The translations under genes were made by a program, and so were the position numbers. Below, in pieces: positions 43,736 to 51,944 of a stretch of 64,000 nucleotides of DNA. The notes under the pieces were generated by a model that worked only from the letters and a program-made list of their open reading frames with translations, did not search any database and was not told the DNA's origin. Origin of the DNA: Streptoalloteichus tenebrarius. GTDB lineage: Bacteria > Actinomycetota > Actinomycetes > Mycobacteriales > Pseudonocardiaceae. Position 1 is the stretch's first letter; every line of letters begins with the position of its first letter. The stretch lies in assembly GCF_024171885.1 (NCBI RefSeq), contig NZ_JAMTCP010000001.1, forward strand, positions 124,001 through 188,000. Direction: 5' to 3'.

Positions 43736-44137
43736 ATGTCAACCATCCCCACCACCGACCTCCGTCGCGCGGCCGAGGACTGCGTCGAGCTGGTCGACGC
43801 CCAGTTCGGCCGCCACCTCGACTGGAGCGTGGACAGCCTCGACGAGCTGGACGAGGTGTGCGCGGAGCTGCTGGCCCAGGGGCCGCTCGACGACCAGCGG
43901 CTGGAGCGGTGGCGGGAGCTGGTCGGCTCCTACACGGGCGAGGTGCTGATCCGCGCCTACGGTGGGCGGTGGGGCGCGCACGAGCAGGCCCCTGGCGCGC
44001 TCGCGGTCCTGGTCGAGGGCACGGCCGCGTTCCCGTTCGGCGTTGCGGGGAAGATCCTGACCGGGGAGTTCGCCAGCCTGGCCTCGCTGGCGCGCGCCCT
44101 TCCCCTGATCATCGCCAGCGGACGGCGGTCCGACTGA
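43736..44137 (+). CDS. Hypothetical small acidic protein
   Basis: A 133-residue predicted cytoplasmic protein, rich in Asp/Glu in its N-terminal half (ELVDAQFGRHLDWSVDSLDELDEV). A more hydrophobic C-terminal half follows (FPFGVAGKILTGEFASLASLARALPLI). The RWRELVGSYTGEVLIRAYGGRW segment looks like a conserved core. No family recognised and no catalytic motif seen. ATG 43718 is an alternative start. Codon usage matches its neighbours, supporting a real gene. Confidence 0.65.
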   Translation: MSTIPTTDLRRAAEDCVELVDAQFGRHLDWSVDSLDELDEVCAELLAQGPLDDQRLERWRELVGSYTGEVLIRAYGGRWGAHEQAPGALAVLVEGTAAFPFGVAGKILTGEFASLASLARALPLIIASGRRSD

Positions 44138-44167
44138 ACGCGGCGCCGAGACCGGCCCGGAACACCG

Positions 44168-44217
44168 GCGCGAGGCGTGCGGCGCGAGGCGTGCGGCGCG
44201 AGGCGTGTGGCGCGAGG
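44168..44217. repeat. 14-bp tandem repeat, about 3.5 copies
   Basis: Units GCGCGAGGCGTGCG at 44168, 44182 and 44196 (last with GTGTG), partial at 44210. It sits in a 469-bp gap without a gene. Further on, the motif TCCGCGAGGAGGGTGC occurs twice, near 44245 and 44310, each with a short inverted repeat. Confidence 0.8.
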
Positions 44218-44393
44218 GACGGGCGACGGCGACGCGCTGCCTCTCCGCGAGGAGGGTGCCTGTCTCCAGCCGCAGCGCCGTCCGGTTCGTGGCGAGCGCC
44301 GTCCCTCCGCGAGGAGGGTGCTCGCTCTCGCCACTGGGCCCGCTCCCGCCCCCTCGGGCCGGCCCCACCGCCGGATCTTCACCCTTCCCCGAG

Positions 44394-44505
44394 GACAGCC
44401 CCCACCCGTCCCGGGGGGCGAGCCCCGCGACCAGCCTATCGGTCCGGCACGGCCCGCCCATCTGGATCATGCTCGCCTGTGGACAACCTCGGGGGATGTG
44501 GATAA
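44394..44505 (-). repeat. Dispersed DnaA-box repeat, copy A (inverted)
   Basis: Read on the - strand: nonamers TTATCCACA (44505-44497) and TTGTCCACA (44486-44478), about 40 bp, then a GC-rich 45-bp core (44438-44394) beginning TAGGCTGG and ending GGGGGCTGTC. The same arrangement recurs at 53987-54097 and 54254-54364. The nonamers match the DnaA-box consensus. The core contains GGGGCTCGCCCC, a small palindrome. Confidence 0.75.
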
Positions 44506-44606
44506 CTCCGCCCACGGACAGGTGAAGACGGCCAGAAATGTCAGCCACGTGTGCTCAGGGATCGAGCGCAGGGATCGACTCAGGGGATCGCGGGGAGGGG
44601 CTTCGG

Positions 44607-45644
44607 GTGCGGGACCGACTGCGCGCGTGGGTGCGCGAGGACTTCGACGTCGACCTGGTCGCGATGGCCAGGGTGGACGACGGCGCGGACGTGGCGGCCG
44701 AGGTGTGGCGCGGGGAGACCGCGGACGGCGCGTCGTACGCGGTCAAATGGAGCGGTGGCGGCTCACCAGCCGGACTCGCCCTGCCCGCCTGGCTCGCCGA
44801 GAACGCCGTGCCGGGGATCGTCGCGCCGATGCGGGCCCGGCACGGAGCGCTCTGGAGCGAACGGGAGGGACGCCGGTTGTCCCTCGTGCCGTGGGTGTCG
44901 GACGTCGGCGCGTTGGACCGCGGGCTGTCCGCACGCCAGTGGACCGCCTACGGCGAGCTGATGGCCCGTGTGCACGCCACGCACGTGACGAGCGCCGTGT
45001 CCGAGTTCCTGCCGAGAGAGGTGGACGCCCACGAGCGATGGGTGGCGGACGTGCACGCGCTGGACGGACGTCTGCGCGAGCCAGCCGCCACGACCTCGCC
45101 CGACCCTCTGGTCCGCGCCCTCGTGGAGGAGTGGCGGGCGGCCACCGAACTCGTCTCGGCACTCGTGGGCGCGACTCGGGTCCTCAGCCGCGACGCCGCC
45201 GTCCGGAACCCTCCCGAGGTCGTCGTCTGCCACGGGGACCCGCACCTCGGGAACCTGCTGGTGGGGGACGACGAGCGGGTGTGGCTGATCGACTGGGACG
45301 ACGCGGTCCTGGCCCCACGGGAACGCGACCTGCTGTTCGTCCTCGGCGGGGTCCTCGACTTCGCTCCGGTGGGGGAGCGCGAACAGTCGTGGTTCCTCGC
45401 CGGGTACGGGCCGGTGGACGTCGACCCCGTGCGGCTCGCGTACCACCGGTGCGTCAGGGCGCTGGAGGATCTCGTCGTGCCGGCGGCTCAGGTCGTCGAG
45501 CCCGACCGGCACCAGGACCAGGAACGCGCCGAGGCTTTGTCGATCTTCCGCGGGGTGCTGTCACCCACCGGGCTCGCGCGTCGGGCGTTCGCGTCGCTGC
45601 GTGATCTCGGGCTCAGGCCACCGGGGGCCGACGAAGCGCGCTGA
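44607..45644 (+). CDS. APH-family phosphotransferase, APH(9)-like
   Basis: A 345-residue aminoglycoside phosphotransferase/choline-kinase-fold protein. The catalytic loop is VVCHGDPHLGNLL (Asp211) and the metal site VWLIDWDDAV (Asp229), followed by LAPRERDLLFVLGG, a segment reminiscent of spectinomycin phosphotransferases APH(9). The ATP-binding N-lobe has SYAVKWSGG with the expected Lys. GTG 44607 is chosen because GGGGAGGGG lies 6 bp upstream; ATG 44538 would add an unconserved 23-residue tail. Function is probably ATP-dependent phosphorylation of a small molecule, possibly resistance. The substrate is not known. It stands alone, with a terminator downstream. Confidence 0.85.
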   Translation: MRDRLRAWVREDFDVDLVAMARVDDGADVAAEVWRGETADGASYAVKWSGGGSPAGLALPAWLAENAVPGIVAPMRARHGALWSEREGRRLSLVPWVSDVGALDRGLSARQWTAYGELMARVHATHVTSAVSEFLPREVDAHERWVADVHALDGRLREPAATTSPDPLVRALVEEWRAATELVSALVGATRVLSRDAAVRNPPEVVVCHGDPHLGNLLVGDDERVWLIDWDDAVLAPRERDLLFVLGGVLDFAPVGEREQSWFLAGYGPVDVDPVRLAYHRCVRALEDLVVPAAQVVEPDRHQDQERAEALSIFRGVLSPTGLARRAFASLRDLGLRPPGADEAR

Positions 45645-45650
45645 CGACGG

Positions 45651-45701
45651 CACGGGGCCGCCGGAGCGACACCGCGCCTGTGTCGCCCCGACGGCCCCGT
45701 G
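45651..45701 (+). terminator. Terminator after the APH-like gene
   Basis: Outer arms CACGGGGCCG (45651-45660) and CGGCCCCGTG (45692-45701) plus inner arms GCGACAC (45666-45672) and GTGTCGC (45680-45686) form a two-part hairpin beginning 6 bp after the stop codon. Confidence 0.75.
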
Positions 45702-45749
45702 ACCCCCAGCACCTCCCCGTACTGGTCCCCGGCAACGCTTCCGCCCCGC

Positions 45750-45837
45750 GCGCCAGGGTGTGCGCCCACGCGCCAGGGTGTGCACCCGCGCGCCAAGGTG
45801 TGCACCCGCGCGCCAAGGTGTGCGCCCACGCGCGCAC
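45750..45837. repeat. 20-bp tandem repeat, 4.4 copies
   Basis: Units GCGCCAGGGTGTGCGCCCAC at 45750, 45770, 45790 and 45810, with small substitutions (CAAGG for CAGGG, CACCCGC for CGCCCAC), ending GCGCGCAC. A related inverted segment (GCGCGTGGGCGCAC) follows near 45862. It separates the convergent APH-like and secreted-protein genes. Confidence 0.85.
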
Positions 45838-45882
45838 TCGTCGTGCCGCAGGGACCTCACCTTGCGCGTGGGCGCACAGGGA

Positions 45883-46440
45883 TCAGCTCCTGTGCGCCCA
45901 CAACGTCGCCGACGGGTCCACGTAGGCGGTTTCCGAGGCCGCCCTGGTGTGGTCGTGCGAGCAACGCAGGCTCACCGTGGTCGTCGCACCGCTCGTGAAC
46001 GCGCCGTGGGCGCTCACCGTGGCCACGTACACGCCGGTCTGCTCACCGTTGGGCGACGGGGCGCCCACCATGGTGGCCGCTCCGCCCACGACGGTCTCGT
46101 TCACGAACAACGTGCAGCGGGTGTAGTCGCTCGGCCCCCAACTGACGAGGCTGGCGTTGCTGGACAACACCCACGAGCCGGCGGGTAACGACGTGGAGAG
46201 CACGGTCGTCTGGACCCCGCCGGTGGACTGGAGCTTCACCGCCGACGTCGTCTGCCGCACCACGTCCTGGCCGGTGGTCAGGTCGGACTCCCGCACCGGG
46301 CCGTTCACGGCCTGGGTCGTCTGCCGGCCCGACACCGCCGACCCGGTAGCCGGCGCCGCCGACGCCGACGTGGCGACCACGGCGCTGCCCGCCACCAACA
46401 CTCCGATGCCCAGCACGGTCAACCGTCGGTAGGAGTTCAT
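45883..46440 (-). CDS. Small secreted protein, unknown function
   Basis: A 185-residue predicted secreted protein. The N-terminus MNSYRRLTVLGIGVLVAGSAVV with Ala-rich cleavage site SASAAPA is a clear Sec signal peptide. The mature part is Thr/Ser/Val-rich and beta-strand-like, with two cysteines (SDYTRCTLFVN and VSLRCSHDH) that could form a disulfide. No catalytic motif is visible. ATG 46440 is preceded by AGGAGGGG; the longer upstream frame is not supported. Similar small exported proteins are common in actinomycetes. Confidence 0.8.
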   Translation of the reverse strand: MNSYRRLTVLGIGVLVAGSAVVATSASAAPATGSAVSGRQTTQAVNGPVRESDLTTGQDVVRQTTSAVKLQSTGGVQTTVLSTSLPAGSWVLSSNASLVSWGPSDYTRCTLFVNETVVGGAATMVGAPSPNGEQTGVYVATVSAHGAFTSGATTTVSLRCSHDHTRAASETAYVDPSATLWAHRS

Positions 46441-46769
46441 CCCCACCCCTCCTGTGCGCTCGCTGACGGGTTCTCCTCCTGACCTGAACCCTGCCGTGGC
46501 GAAGGAGATCGGCGAATCCCCAGACTTCGGGGGTTGACGGCGGCCAGGTCCACAGTGGATGGAACCCGGCTCCGGCCACCAGAGCCCGGTCCCGGTCGCC
46601 TCCTGCCTCGCGTCCATGCCGAGCGAGGACATGTCCCGGCCTCGGCGCGCACGAGGGTCGGGGCGATTTCGACCAAGGGCTGTTCGGCGTGACCAGGATC
46701 AGGAATGCTGGGCACACCGGTGTTCGACACGAGCCCGCCGGGCAGGGCGTCGAGGGGGAGGGCCGACAG
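46441..46769. promoter_or_regulatory. Divergent intergenic region with one iterated palindrome
   Basis: A 329-bp gap between the divergent secreted-protein and small-protein genes. It contains an exact TCCACAGTGGA at 46549-46559. I see no other gene or convincing promoter pair. Confidence 0.4.
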
Positions 46770-46961
46770 GTGGAGCGGATCGACGACGCGCCGGAGCCGG
46801 TGGACCGGCTGACCGACGAGGAGGCGGCCTTCTGGCGCTTCGTGCGGTTCGGTGAGCTACCGCCCCGCGTACTGCCGGACGACATGGTGGGCACGGTCGA
46901 GACCGAGCAGCCGTCGCTCCCGGCCGACCGGCCGTTCGACCCCGGCGAGTACGGAGGCTGA
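46770..46961 (+). CDS. Small conserved-looking acidic protein
   Basis: A 63-residue protein, VERIDDAPEPVDRLTDEEAAFWR onward (first codon GTG), with FVRFGELPPRVLPDDMVGTVET in the middle and an acidic Pro-rich end. The composition and the EEAAFWRFVRFGELP core resemble a family of short actinobacterial proteins of unknown function. GTG 46770 is chosen because GGGGAGGG lies just upstream; GTG 46689 would add 27 weakly coding residues. No function is assigned. Confidence 0.6.
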   Translation: MERIDDAPEPVDRLTDEEAAFWRFVRFGELPPRVLPDDMVGTVETEQPSLPADRPFDPGEYGG

Positions 46962-47002
46962 CGCGGGTCGAGGACCCGCCCGATCGCCCTCCTACCGCCC
47001 TC

Positions 47003-48427
47003 CTACTCGCTCGCGGCTGCCTCGGTCGCGCGCTGACGCCGCCGCACCAGCAGGTAGGCGCCGGAGAGCAGGAGCAGCCACACCGGACCCACGAGCAGCG
47101 CCACGCGCGTCTCGTCGTGGGCGGCGAAGAGCACGGTGATCACGGCCAGCGCGCCGAGCAGCGCCCGCCCCAGCCAGGGCGGCCCCGGCATGCGGAAGGA
47201 CACCGCGCGCGCCCGGCCCTCGGCGACCGCCGCCCGGTACCGCAGGTGGGTGGCGACGATGACCGCCCACGTCAGCAGCCCGCCGAACACCGAGACCGAG
47301 TACAGGTAGAGGAACGCCTCCCTCGGCACCAGGTAGTTCACCACCACCGACACCAACATGACCGCCAGCGACACCCCCAGCGCCCTGGCCGGCACCCCGC
47401 GCCGGTTCGTCGCGCCCAGCCACCTCGGCGCGTGCCCGTCCCGCCCCAACGTCATGAGCAGGCGGCCGGTGCCGAAGACGCCGCTGTTGCACACCGACAG
47501 CGCGGCGGTCAGGACCACGAAGTTGACGATGTCGGCGGCGGCCGGCACGCCGAGCTGGTCGAACGCCTGGACGAACGGGCTCGACGACGCCGACACCCGG
47601 TGCCAGGGGATCAGCACCATCAGCGCGGCGAGCGCGCCGATGTTGAACAACGCGATCCGCCACAGCACGCTGCGGAACACCGAGGGCAGCACCTCCTGCG
47701 GGCGCGCCGTCTCCCCGGCGGTCAGCCCGACCAGCTCCACGCCCTGGAACGAGGCGTAGGCGAGGGGGAGCGCGAGGACCACCGCGAGCGGGCCGTGCGG
47801 GAGCACGCCGCCCTCCGCCCAGAGGTTGGCCACGCCCGACGAGTGCTCGGCGCCGAAGCCGAACACGGCGACCGCCACCGCGGTGAGGATGATCGCGACG
47901 ATCGTGAGCACCTTGACGATGGCCGCCCAGAACTCGATCTCCCCGAACAGCCGCACCGCGACCAGGTTCGCCGTGCCGACCGCGACCAGGGCGAGCAGCG
48001 CGGTGCACCACTGCGGCACCGAGGGCAGCCACACCTGCACGTACATGCCCACGGCGGTGACCTCGGCCATCCCCACGACGACCCACGTGAACCAGTACGT
48101 CCACCCCGTGACGAACTCGGCCCACGGCCCGAGGAACTCCCTGGCGTAGCTGGTGAACGAGCCGGACACCGGCCGGTACACGACCAGCTCGCCCAGCGCG
48201 CGCAGGACCAGGTAGGCGAGGACGCCGCACACGGCGTACGCGAGCAGCAGACCGGGACCGGTCGACTGGATGAGCTTGCCCGAGGCGAGGAACAGGCCGA
48301 TGCCCAGCGCTCCGCCGAGCCCGACCATGCGGACGTGACGGGGCTTCAGGCCGCCGTCGGCCAGCTCCGGGCCGGCGGCGGGCGCCGACGCTTCCTGGGC
48401 GGCCAGCGGCTCCGCTGCGCGTGGCAA
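47003..48427 (-). CDS. APC-family amino-acid permease
   Basis: A 474-residue permease of the amino acid-polyamine-organocation superfamily, GabP/CycA/AnsP-like. The signature starts with HVRMVGLGGALGIGLFLASGKLI in helix 1, and about twelve hydrophobic helices follow. Helix 3 has the typical GWTYWFTWVVVGMAEVTA, and helix 6 carries LAYASFQGVELVGLTAGE. Substrate is probably a small neutral amino acid or GABA; the sequence does not decide. TTG 48427 is chosen because AAGGAG lies 6 bp upstream; the further upstream frame is unlike permeases. It stands alone. Confidence 0.9.
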   Translation of the reverse strand: MPRAAEPLAAQEASAPAAGPELADGGLKPRHVRMVGLGGALGIGLFLASGKLIQSTGPGLLLAYAVCGVLAYLVLRALGELVVYRPVSGSFTSYAREFLGPWAEFVTGWTYWFTWVVVGMAEVTAVGMYVQVWLPSVPQWCTALLALVAVGTANLVAVRLFGEIEFWAAIVKVLTIVAIILTAVAVAVFGFGAEHSSGVANLWAEGGVLPHGPLAVVLALPLAYASFQGVELVGLTAGETARPQEVLPSVFRSVLWRIALFNIGALAALMVLIPWHRVSASSSPFVQAFDQLGVPAAADIVNFVVLTAALSVCNSGVFGTGRLLMTLGRDGHAPRWLGATNRRGVPARALGVSLAVMLVSVVVNYLVPREAFLYLYSVSVFGGLLTWAVIVATHLRYRAAVAEGRARAVSFRMPGPPWLGRALLGALAVITVLFAAHDETRVALLVGPVWLLLLSGAYLLVRRRQRATEAAASE

Positions 48428-48835
48428 ACCAGTCTCCTTCGTGTGGGGTGCCGCCGGCCGGACGGGGTCGGGTCCGGCGGCTCTCGTGCGCGTCCTTCCG
48501 GGCGCAGCACGAAGCAGCCCCGTCCACAGGACGGGGCCTACGGCATTCGGTGGTGTCGATACGACCAGGTGGCGCATCGCTTCGTTGAGTCAGGCTACAG
48601 CGCCTGTTTAGCGAACCTGCACACCGGAGGCGTCTCCTGCGGCTCTTGTCACAACACCTCCGAGAGGCGGGGTGGTGGTCGCCACAGGTCGCCACAGGTC
48701 GCCCTAGGTCGTCGCTGGTTGTCGAGCGCCGCGCGCCCCGACGTCGCCAGGAGCCATGGATGATCACCGTGTGCGCGTGGGTCTCACCGGGGTGAGGTCA
48801 CCGCATGGGCTGGTCTGCCTGACGAGGGGGTACTC
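48428..48835 (-). promoter_or_regulatory. Permease leader region with hairpin
   Basis: A 408-bp gap. On the permease side a compact hairpin (48517-48525 pairing 48529-48537, GCCCCGTCC/GGACGGGGC, 3-nt loop) lies about 90 bp before the start codon, possibly an attenuator or mRNA stabiliser. A triplicated GGTCGCC(A/T)C(A/T)-like run is near 48680-48710. I see no gene here. Confidence 0.4.
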
Positions 48836-49351
48836 ATGGGTTCGTGGTCGCGGCCGGTGGGCGTCGTCACCGCCCTCACGATGATCGGAGCCCTCGCGGC
48901 CTGCGGTGAGCCCGCTCCTCCTCCGCTGGGGCCGGCGGCGAAGAAGGTCACCGTGATCCGGGGCGACAGGACCTACCCGACCACCGCCGAGGTCACCGGT
49001 TGGCAGGTCAGGACCCACCCGCAGGTCCCCGACCGGGGCAACGCCGTCCACTTCACCTACCAGTTCGCCGGCTTCGCCCCCGAACGCATCGAGCTCCAGA
49101 TCTGCGCCGTGGACGCCCAGCGGGTCGTCCTCCTCTGCTCCGACATCGGCCACGCCGACAGCGGGGACATCGTCACCCCGCGGTGGCTGGAGGACGGCTG
49201 GATCGGCCCGTCCGAGGGAATCGACCTCTCCCGAACCGCCGAGGTCGTGCTGGTGCCCAACCAGATGTTCCCCGGACTGCACGCCGGGGACCCCAAGGAC
49301 CACGACGGCTACGTCCCTCCGCGCGGCCTCGCTCCGGGAGACCGGATCTGA
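48836..49351 (+). CDS. Putative lipoprotein, unknown function
   Basis: A 171-residue protein with a lipoprotein signal: a basic start, hydrophobic VGVVTALTMIGALAAC and lipobox Cys23 followed by GEP. The mature domain is beta-rich with a second Cys pair (LQICAVDA and VVLLCSDIG). No enzymatic motif is recognised. ATG 48836 fits the signal length. It may sit at the outer membrane face as a binding or adhesion protein, but this is a guess. Confidence 0.78.
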   Translation: MGSWSRPVGVVTALTMIGALAACGEPAPPPLGPAAKKVTVIRGDRTYPTTAEVTGWQVRTHPQVPDRGNAVHFTYQFAGFAPERIELQICAVDAQRVVLLCSDIGHADSGDIVTPRWLEDGWIGPSEGIDLSRTAEVVLVPNQMFPGLHAGDPKDHDGYVPPRGLAPGDRI

Positions 49352-49497
49352 GCCGGAACAAAACAAGGCGCGCAACAGGGACGAAACGGTTTTCACGGCG
49401 GTTCCACCACTGATTGTCCGCCCGCGGGCGCCGAACTCCGCGTGAAAAAGAGATTCTTCACGCCCGACGAAATGGGGTCGTTTCTCGGCGGCGGTAA

Positions 49498-50207
49498 CGA
49501 ACGCGCATCGGCCCGACGGGAGCGGAAACGGTCGGGTCGGACGAGGTGGTGCGGGAGATCCCCGCCGCGCGGTGGCGGGACCTGCGGCCGGACGGGGCGG
49601 GGATCGCGCTGGAGCCCGGCCAGGAGCGCTCCGTGGAGTTCCGGGTGCCGGTCTCCGAGCTGGATTCCGAGATCCCCGCGTTCTTCTTCCCCGTCACGTT
49701 CGTCGCCGAGCAGGACGACGCGAATCCGAAGGACAACCGGGGATATGACTTCGTCCGGGTTCCCCGGAGCGGTCTGCTCAGGGGCACGGTCTTCCACGAC
49801 GCCAACGGAAACGGCAAGGCCGACCCCGGAGAGGGGGTTTCCGGGGTGACCGTCCGGTGGTTCGACGCGGAGAAGGGCGGCGCCGACCTCGCCACGGCGA
49901 AGACCAACGGCAACGGCGAGTTCGACACGTGGCCGAAGCTCAACGGCCACCCCACGCTGTGCCACACGCTGGCCCTCGTCGACGACGAGAAGTGGACGCC
50001 GTCCCCTGACCAGGCGTCTGGAGTCCGGGCGTGCGTCCACTGGACCCCTACGACACCGAGCACCCGATGCTCAAGGTCGTGCCGAAGAACGCCACGACGA
50101 GCGCACCGCCGACGAACGCGTCGGGGACGCCCACGACCACTCCTCATCCGTCGACGAACACCGGCGGCACGACCCCCGGTCAGAACGGTGGCGCGCCACG
50201 GGTGTGA
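49498..50207 (+). pseudogene. Cell-surface protein remnant (SdrD-B-like), frameshifted
   Basis: The frame opens after a stop at 49495-49497 and encodes a beta-rich segment (ELDSEIPAFFFPVTFVAEQD) and then GTVFHDANGNGKADPGEGVSG, the calcium-binding-type start of SdrD-B/CNA-B-like repeats. Near 50000-50030 the sensible reading shifts frame: the second frame gives PYDTEHPMLKVVPKNATTSA and a Thr/Pro/Gly-rich tail ending at TGA 50205-50207. No signal peptide or start is seen upstream. I read it as a truncated, frameshifted wall or secreted protein; a sequencing error in one gene is the alternative. Confidence 0.6.
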
Positions 50208-50284
50208 CCCGGGGTGACACGGGTGCGCCACCCCGCGCAAGATCGACGGCTTTGTTCGAAGACCAGACCTGGGCGGCGAGCAGA

Positions 50285-51139
50285 ATGAACGCCATGCCGA
50301 AGGTGTTCGTGGCGGGCCCGGTGTCGTGGAACCGCCTGGTGATGGTGGACCAGCTCCCGGAACCCCGACCGCACACGGTCTTCGCCCGTGCCCACCGCAC
50401 CGCCCTCGGCGGCACGTCGGCCGGCAAGGCGCTCAACCTCGCCCACCTCGGCGCTGAGGTGACCCTGCGTACCGTCGTCGGCGACGACGAGCCGGGACGC
50501 GCGATCACCGAGGCCCTGACGGCCGCCGGCGTGGAACTCCTCGCCGAGGTCGTGCCCGGGGCGAGCGAGCAGCACCTCAACCTGATGACCCCCGACGGCG
50601 GTCGCGTCTCCATCTACCTCGACCTCCCCGATTCCGGACGGGCGCGGCCCGACGAGCGCGCCATGGCGGCCCTCGCCGAGGCCGACGCCGCGGTGATCGA
50701 CCTCGCCGAGCACTCCCGCCCGCTCCTGGCCGCCGCGCGAGAGGCCGGCGTCCCGGTGTGGTGCGACGTGCACGACTACGACGGCCACGCGGACTTCCAC
50801 CGCGACTTCGTCGACGCCGCCGACTACCTCTTCCTCAACGACGACGGCATGTCCGAGCCGGATCTCCTCGCCTTCCTCACCGCACGGGTCGCCCAGGGCG
50901 CGCGCGTGGCCGTGGCGACGCGCGGCGCGGCGGGCGCGGTGGCGGCCTCCGACGGCGAACTCCACCACGTCCCGGCCGCGCCCGTCGACCGGATCGTGGA
51001 CACCAACGGCGCGGGCGACGCGTTCTTCTCCGGTTTCCTGGTCGCCCACCTCGGAGGGGCGGACACGCCGACGGCACTGGCGGCGGGCGCGGCGCAGGCG
51101 GCGCTGTGCCTCGGTTCGCCCGATCTCGCGCCCCGATGA
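50285..51139 (+). CDS. PfkB-family carbohydrate/nucleoside kinase
   Basis: A 284-residue ribokinase-fold enzyme. The C-terminal PfkB signature is present as VDTNGAGDAFFSGFLVAHL with catalytic Asp in GAGD. The N-terminal sugar-binding signature is the GGTSAGKALNLAHLGAEVTL segment. The substrate could be a sugar, a nucleoside or an aminoimidazole riboside. ATG 50285 is preferred over ATG 50294. It runs convergent with the VOC gene, with only 25 bp between their stops. Confidence 0.87.
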   Translation: MNAMPKVFVAGPVSWNRLVMVDQLPEPRPHTVFARAHRTALGGTSAGKALNLAHLGAEVTLRTVVGDDEPGRAITEALTAAGVELLAEVVPGASEQHLNLMTPDGGRVSIYLDLPDSGRARPDERAMAALAEADAAVIDLAEHSRPLLAAAREAGVPVWCDVHDYDGHADFHRDFVDAADYLFLNDDGMSEPDLLAFLTARVAQGARVAVATRGAAGAVAASDGELHHVPAAPVDRIVDTNGAGDAFFSGFLVAHLGGADTPTALAAGAAQAALCLGSPDLAPR

Positions 51140-51164
51140 GACGGCGCGGCCCCCACACCGTCCG

Positions 51165-51623
51165 TCACGTCCGCCGGTGGTCGAGATCGAGTGAGGGCAT
51201 GACAGGACCATCAGGGCACCAGGTGTCCACAAAGGACTTCCGCACGGCCGTGTCCACCAGCTCGACACGGATCCCGAGGCTGTCGAGGCGGTGGTAGCTG
51301 AACGACCGCCCGTAGGGGCAGGAGTCGAACTCGACGGGCGCGCCTCGCTCCTGGAGCAATCCCTTGTCCCTGTGGATGTCGCGCGACCAGTAGCCGATGT
51401 GGTCGAACCGGGAGCCCGCGGTCGCATCCCACGGACTTCCCTCAGGTCCCTGGATGATCTCGAAGAACGGCGGCCCCTGCACGGAGAAGACGATGCTGTA
51501 GGCCCACTCGCCGAGGCGGCCCTCGCGGATCGGGCTCCACTCCACGCCCAGTGCGCGGGTGAGGTCGTCGGTCGCGCGATGGATGTCCTGGACGACGAAG
51601 CCCAGGTGGTAGAAGTCGCTCAT
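51165..51623 (-). CDS. VOC/glyoxalase-fold protein
   Basis: A 152-residue vicinal-oxygen-chelate protein with paired beta-alpha-beta modules. The first begins MSDFYHLGFVVQDIHRATDDL, and the second contains FDHIGYWSRDI. His6 and His94 in these strands, with Glu residues such as that in FFEIIQG and VELVD, are candidates for the metal site. Function could be isomerase, dioxygenase or a binding-type resistance protein; nothing nearby decides. ATG 51623 is chosen at the start of the fold; the longer upstream reading lacks homologous character. Confidence 0.82.
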   Translation of the reverse strand: MSDFYHLGFVVQDIHRATDDLTRALGVEWSPIREGRLGEWAYSIVFSVQGPPFFEIIQGPEGSPWDATAGSRFDHIGYWSRDIHRDKGLLQERGAPVEFDSCPYGRSFSYHRLDSLGIRVELVDTAVRKSFVDTWCPDGPVMPSLDLDHRRT

Positions 51624-51809
51624 CGCCACAGTTGTACCAGCAATGATCACCTCGCGAGTGGTTCCAGAGGCGGACCCGGGTGGCGCCTTCCGCTGGACGG
51701 CGGCCGGGATTCCTTGGCGCACAAGCGTTTTCTTCAGGAACGCCAATGTGGACGGCGAGGGACCGAAGGGGACCGATCCTGCGCCGCAAGGGCCCCAGCC
51801 CCGGTGGGG

Positions 51810-51916
51810 CGGAGCCAGTCGCAGCGGTGCCGGTCAATCGCAGTGGTGCCGGTCAATCGCAGCGGTGCCGGTCAATCGCAGCGGTGCGGGTCAGCCGCAG
51901 CGGTGCGGGCCAGCCG
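51810..51916. repeat. 19-bp tandem repeat, about 5 copies
   Basis: Units GCCGGTCAATCGCAGCGGT at 51829, 51848 and 51867, a variant at 51886, a diverged unit at 51810 and a partial one at 51905. It lies just downstream of the ABC-F gene on its 3' side, in a 321-bp gap without a gene. The last units contribute one arm of the ABC-F terminator. Confidence 0.85.
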
Positions 51917-51934
51917 CGAGAACGGCTGACCCGC
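51886..51934 (-). terminator. Terminator after the ABC-F gene
   Basis: Perfect 12-bp stem: GCGGGTCAGCCG (51886-51897) with CGGCTGACCCGC (51923-51934), beginning 10 bp past the ABC-F stop codon. Confidence 0.65.
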
Positions 51935-51944
51935 ACCACCAGAG

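Noticed and set aside
49442-49849. A 135-codon frame starting MKKRFFTPDEM
   Set aside because: After a short plausible start it becomes Arg/Ser/Pro-rich antiphase reading of the surface-protein remnant.
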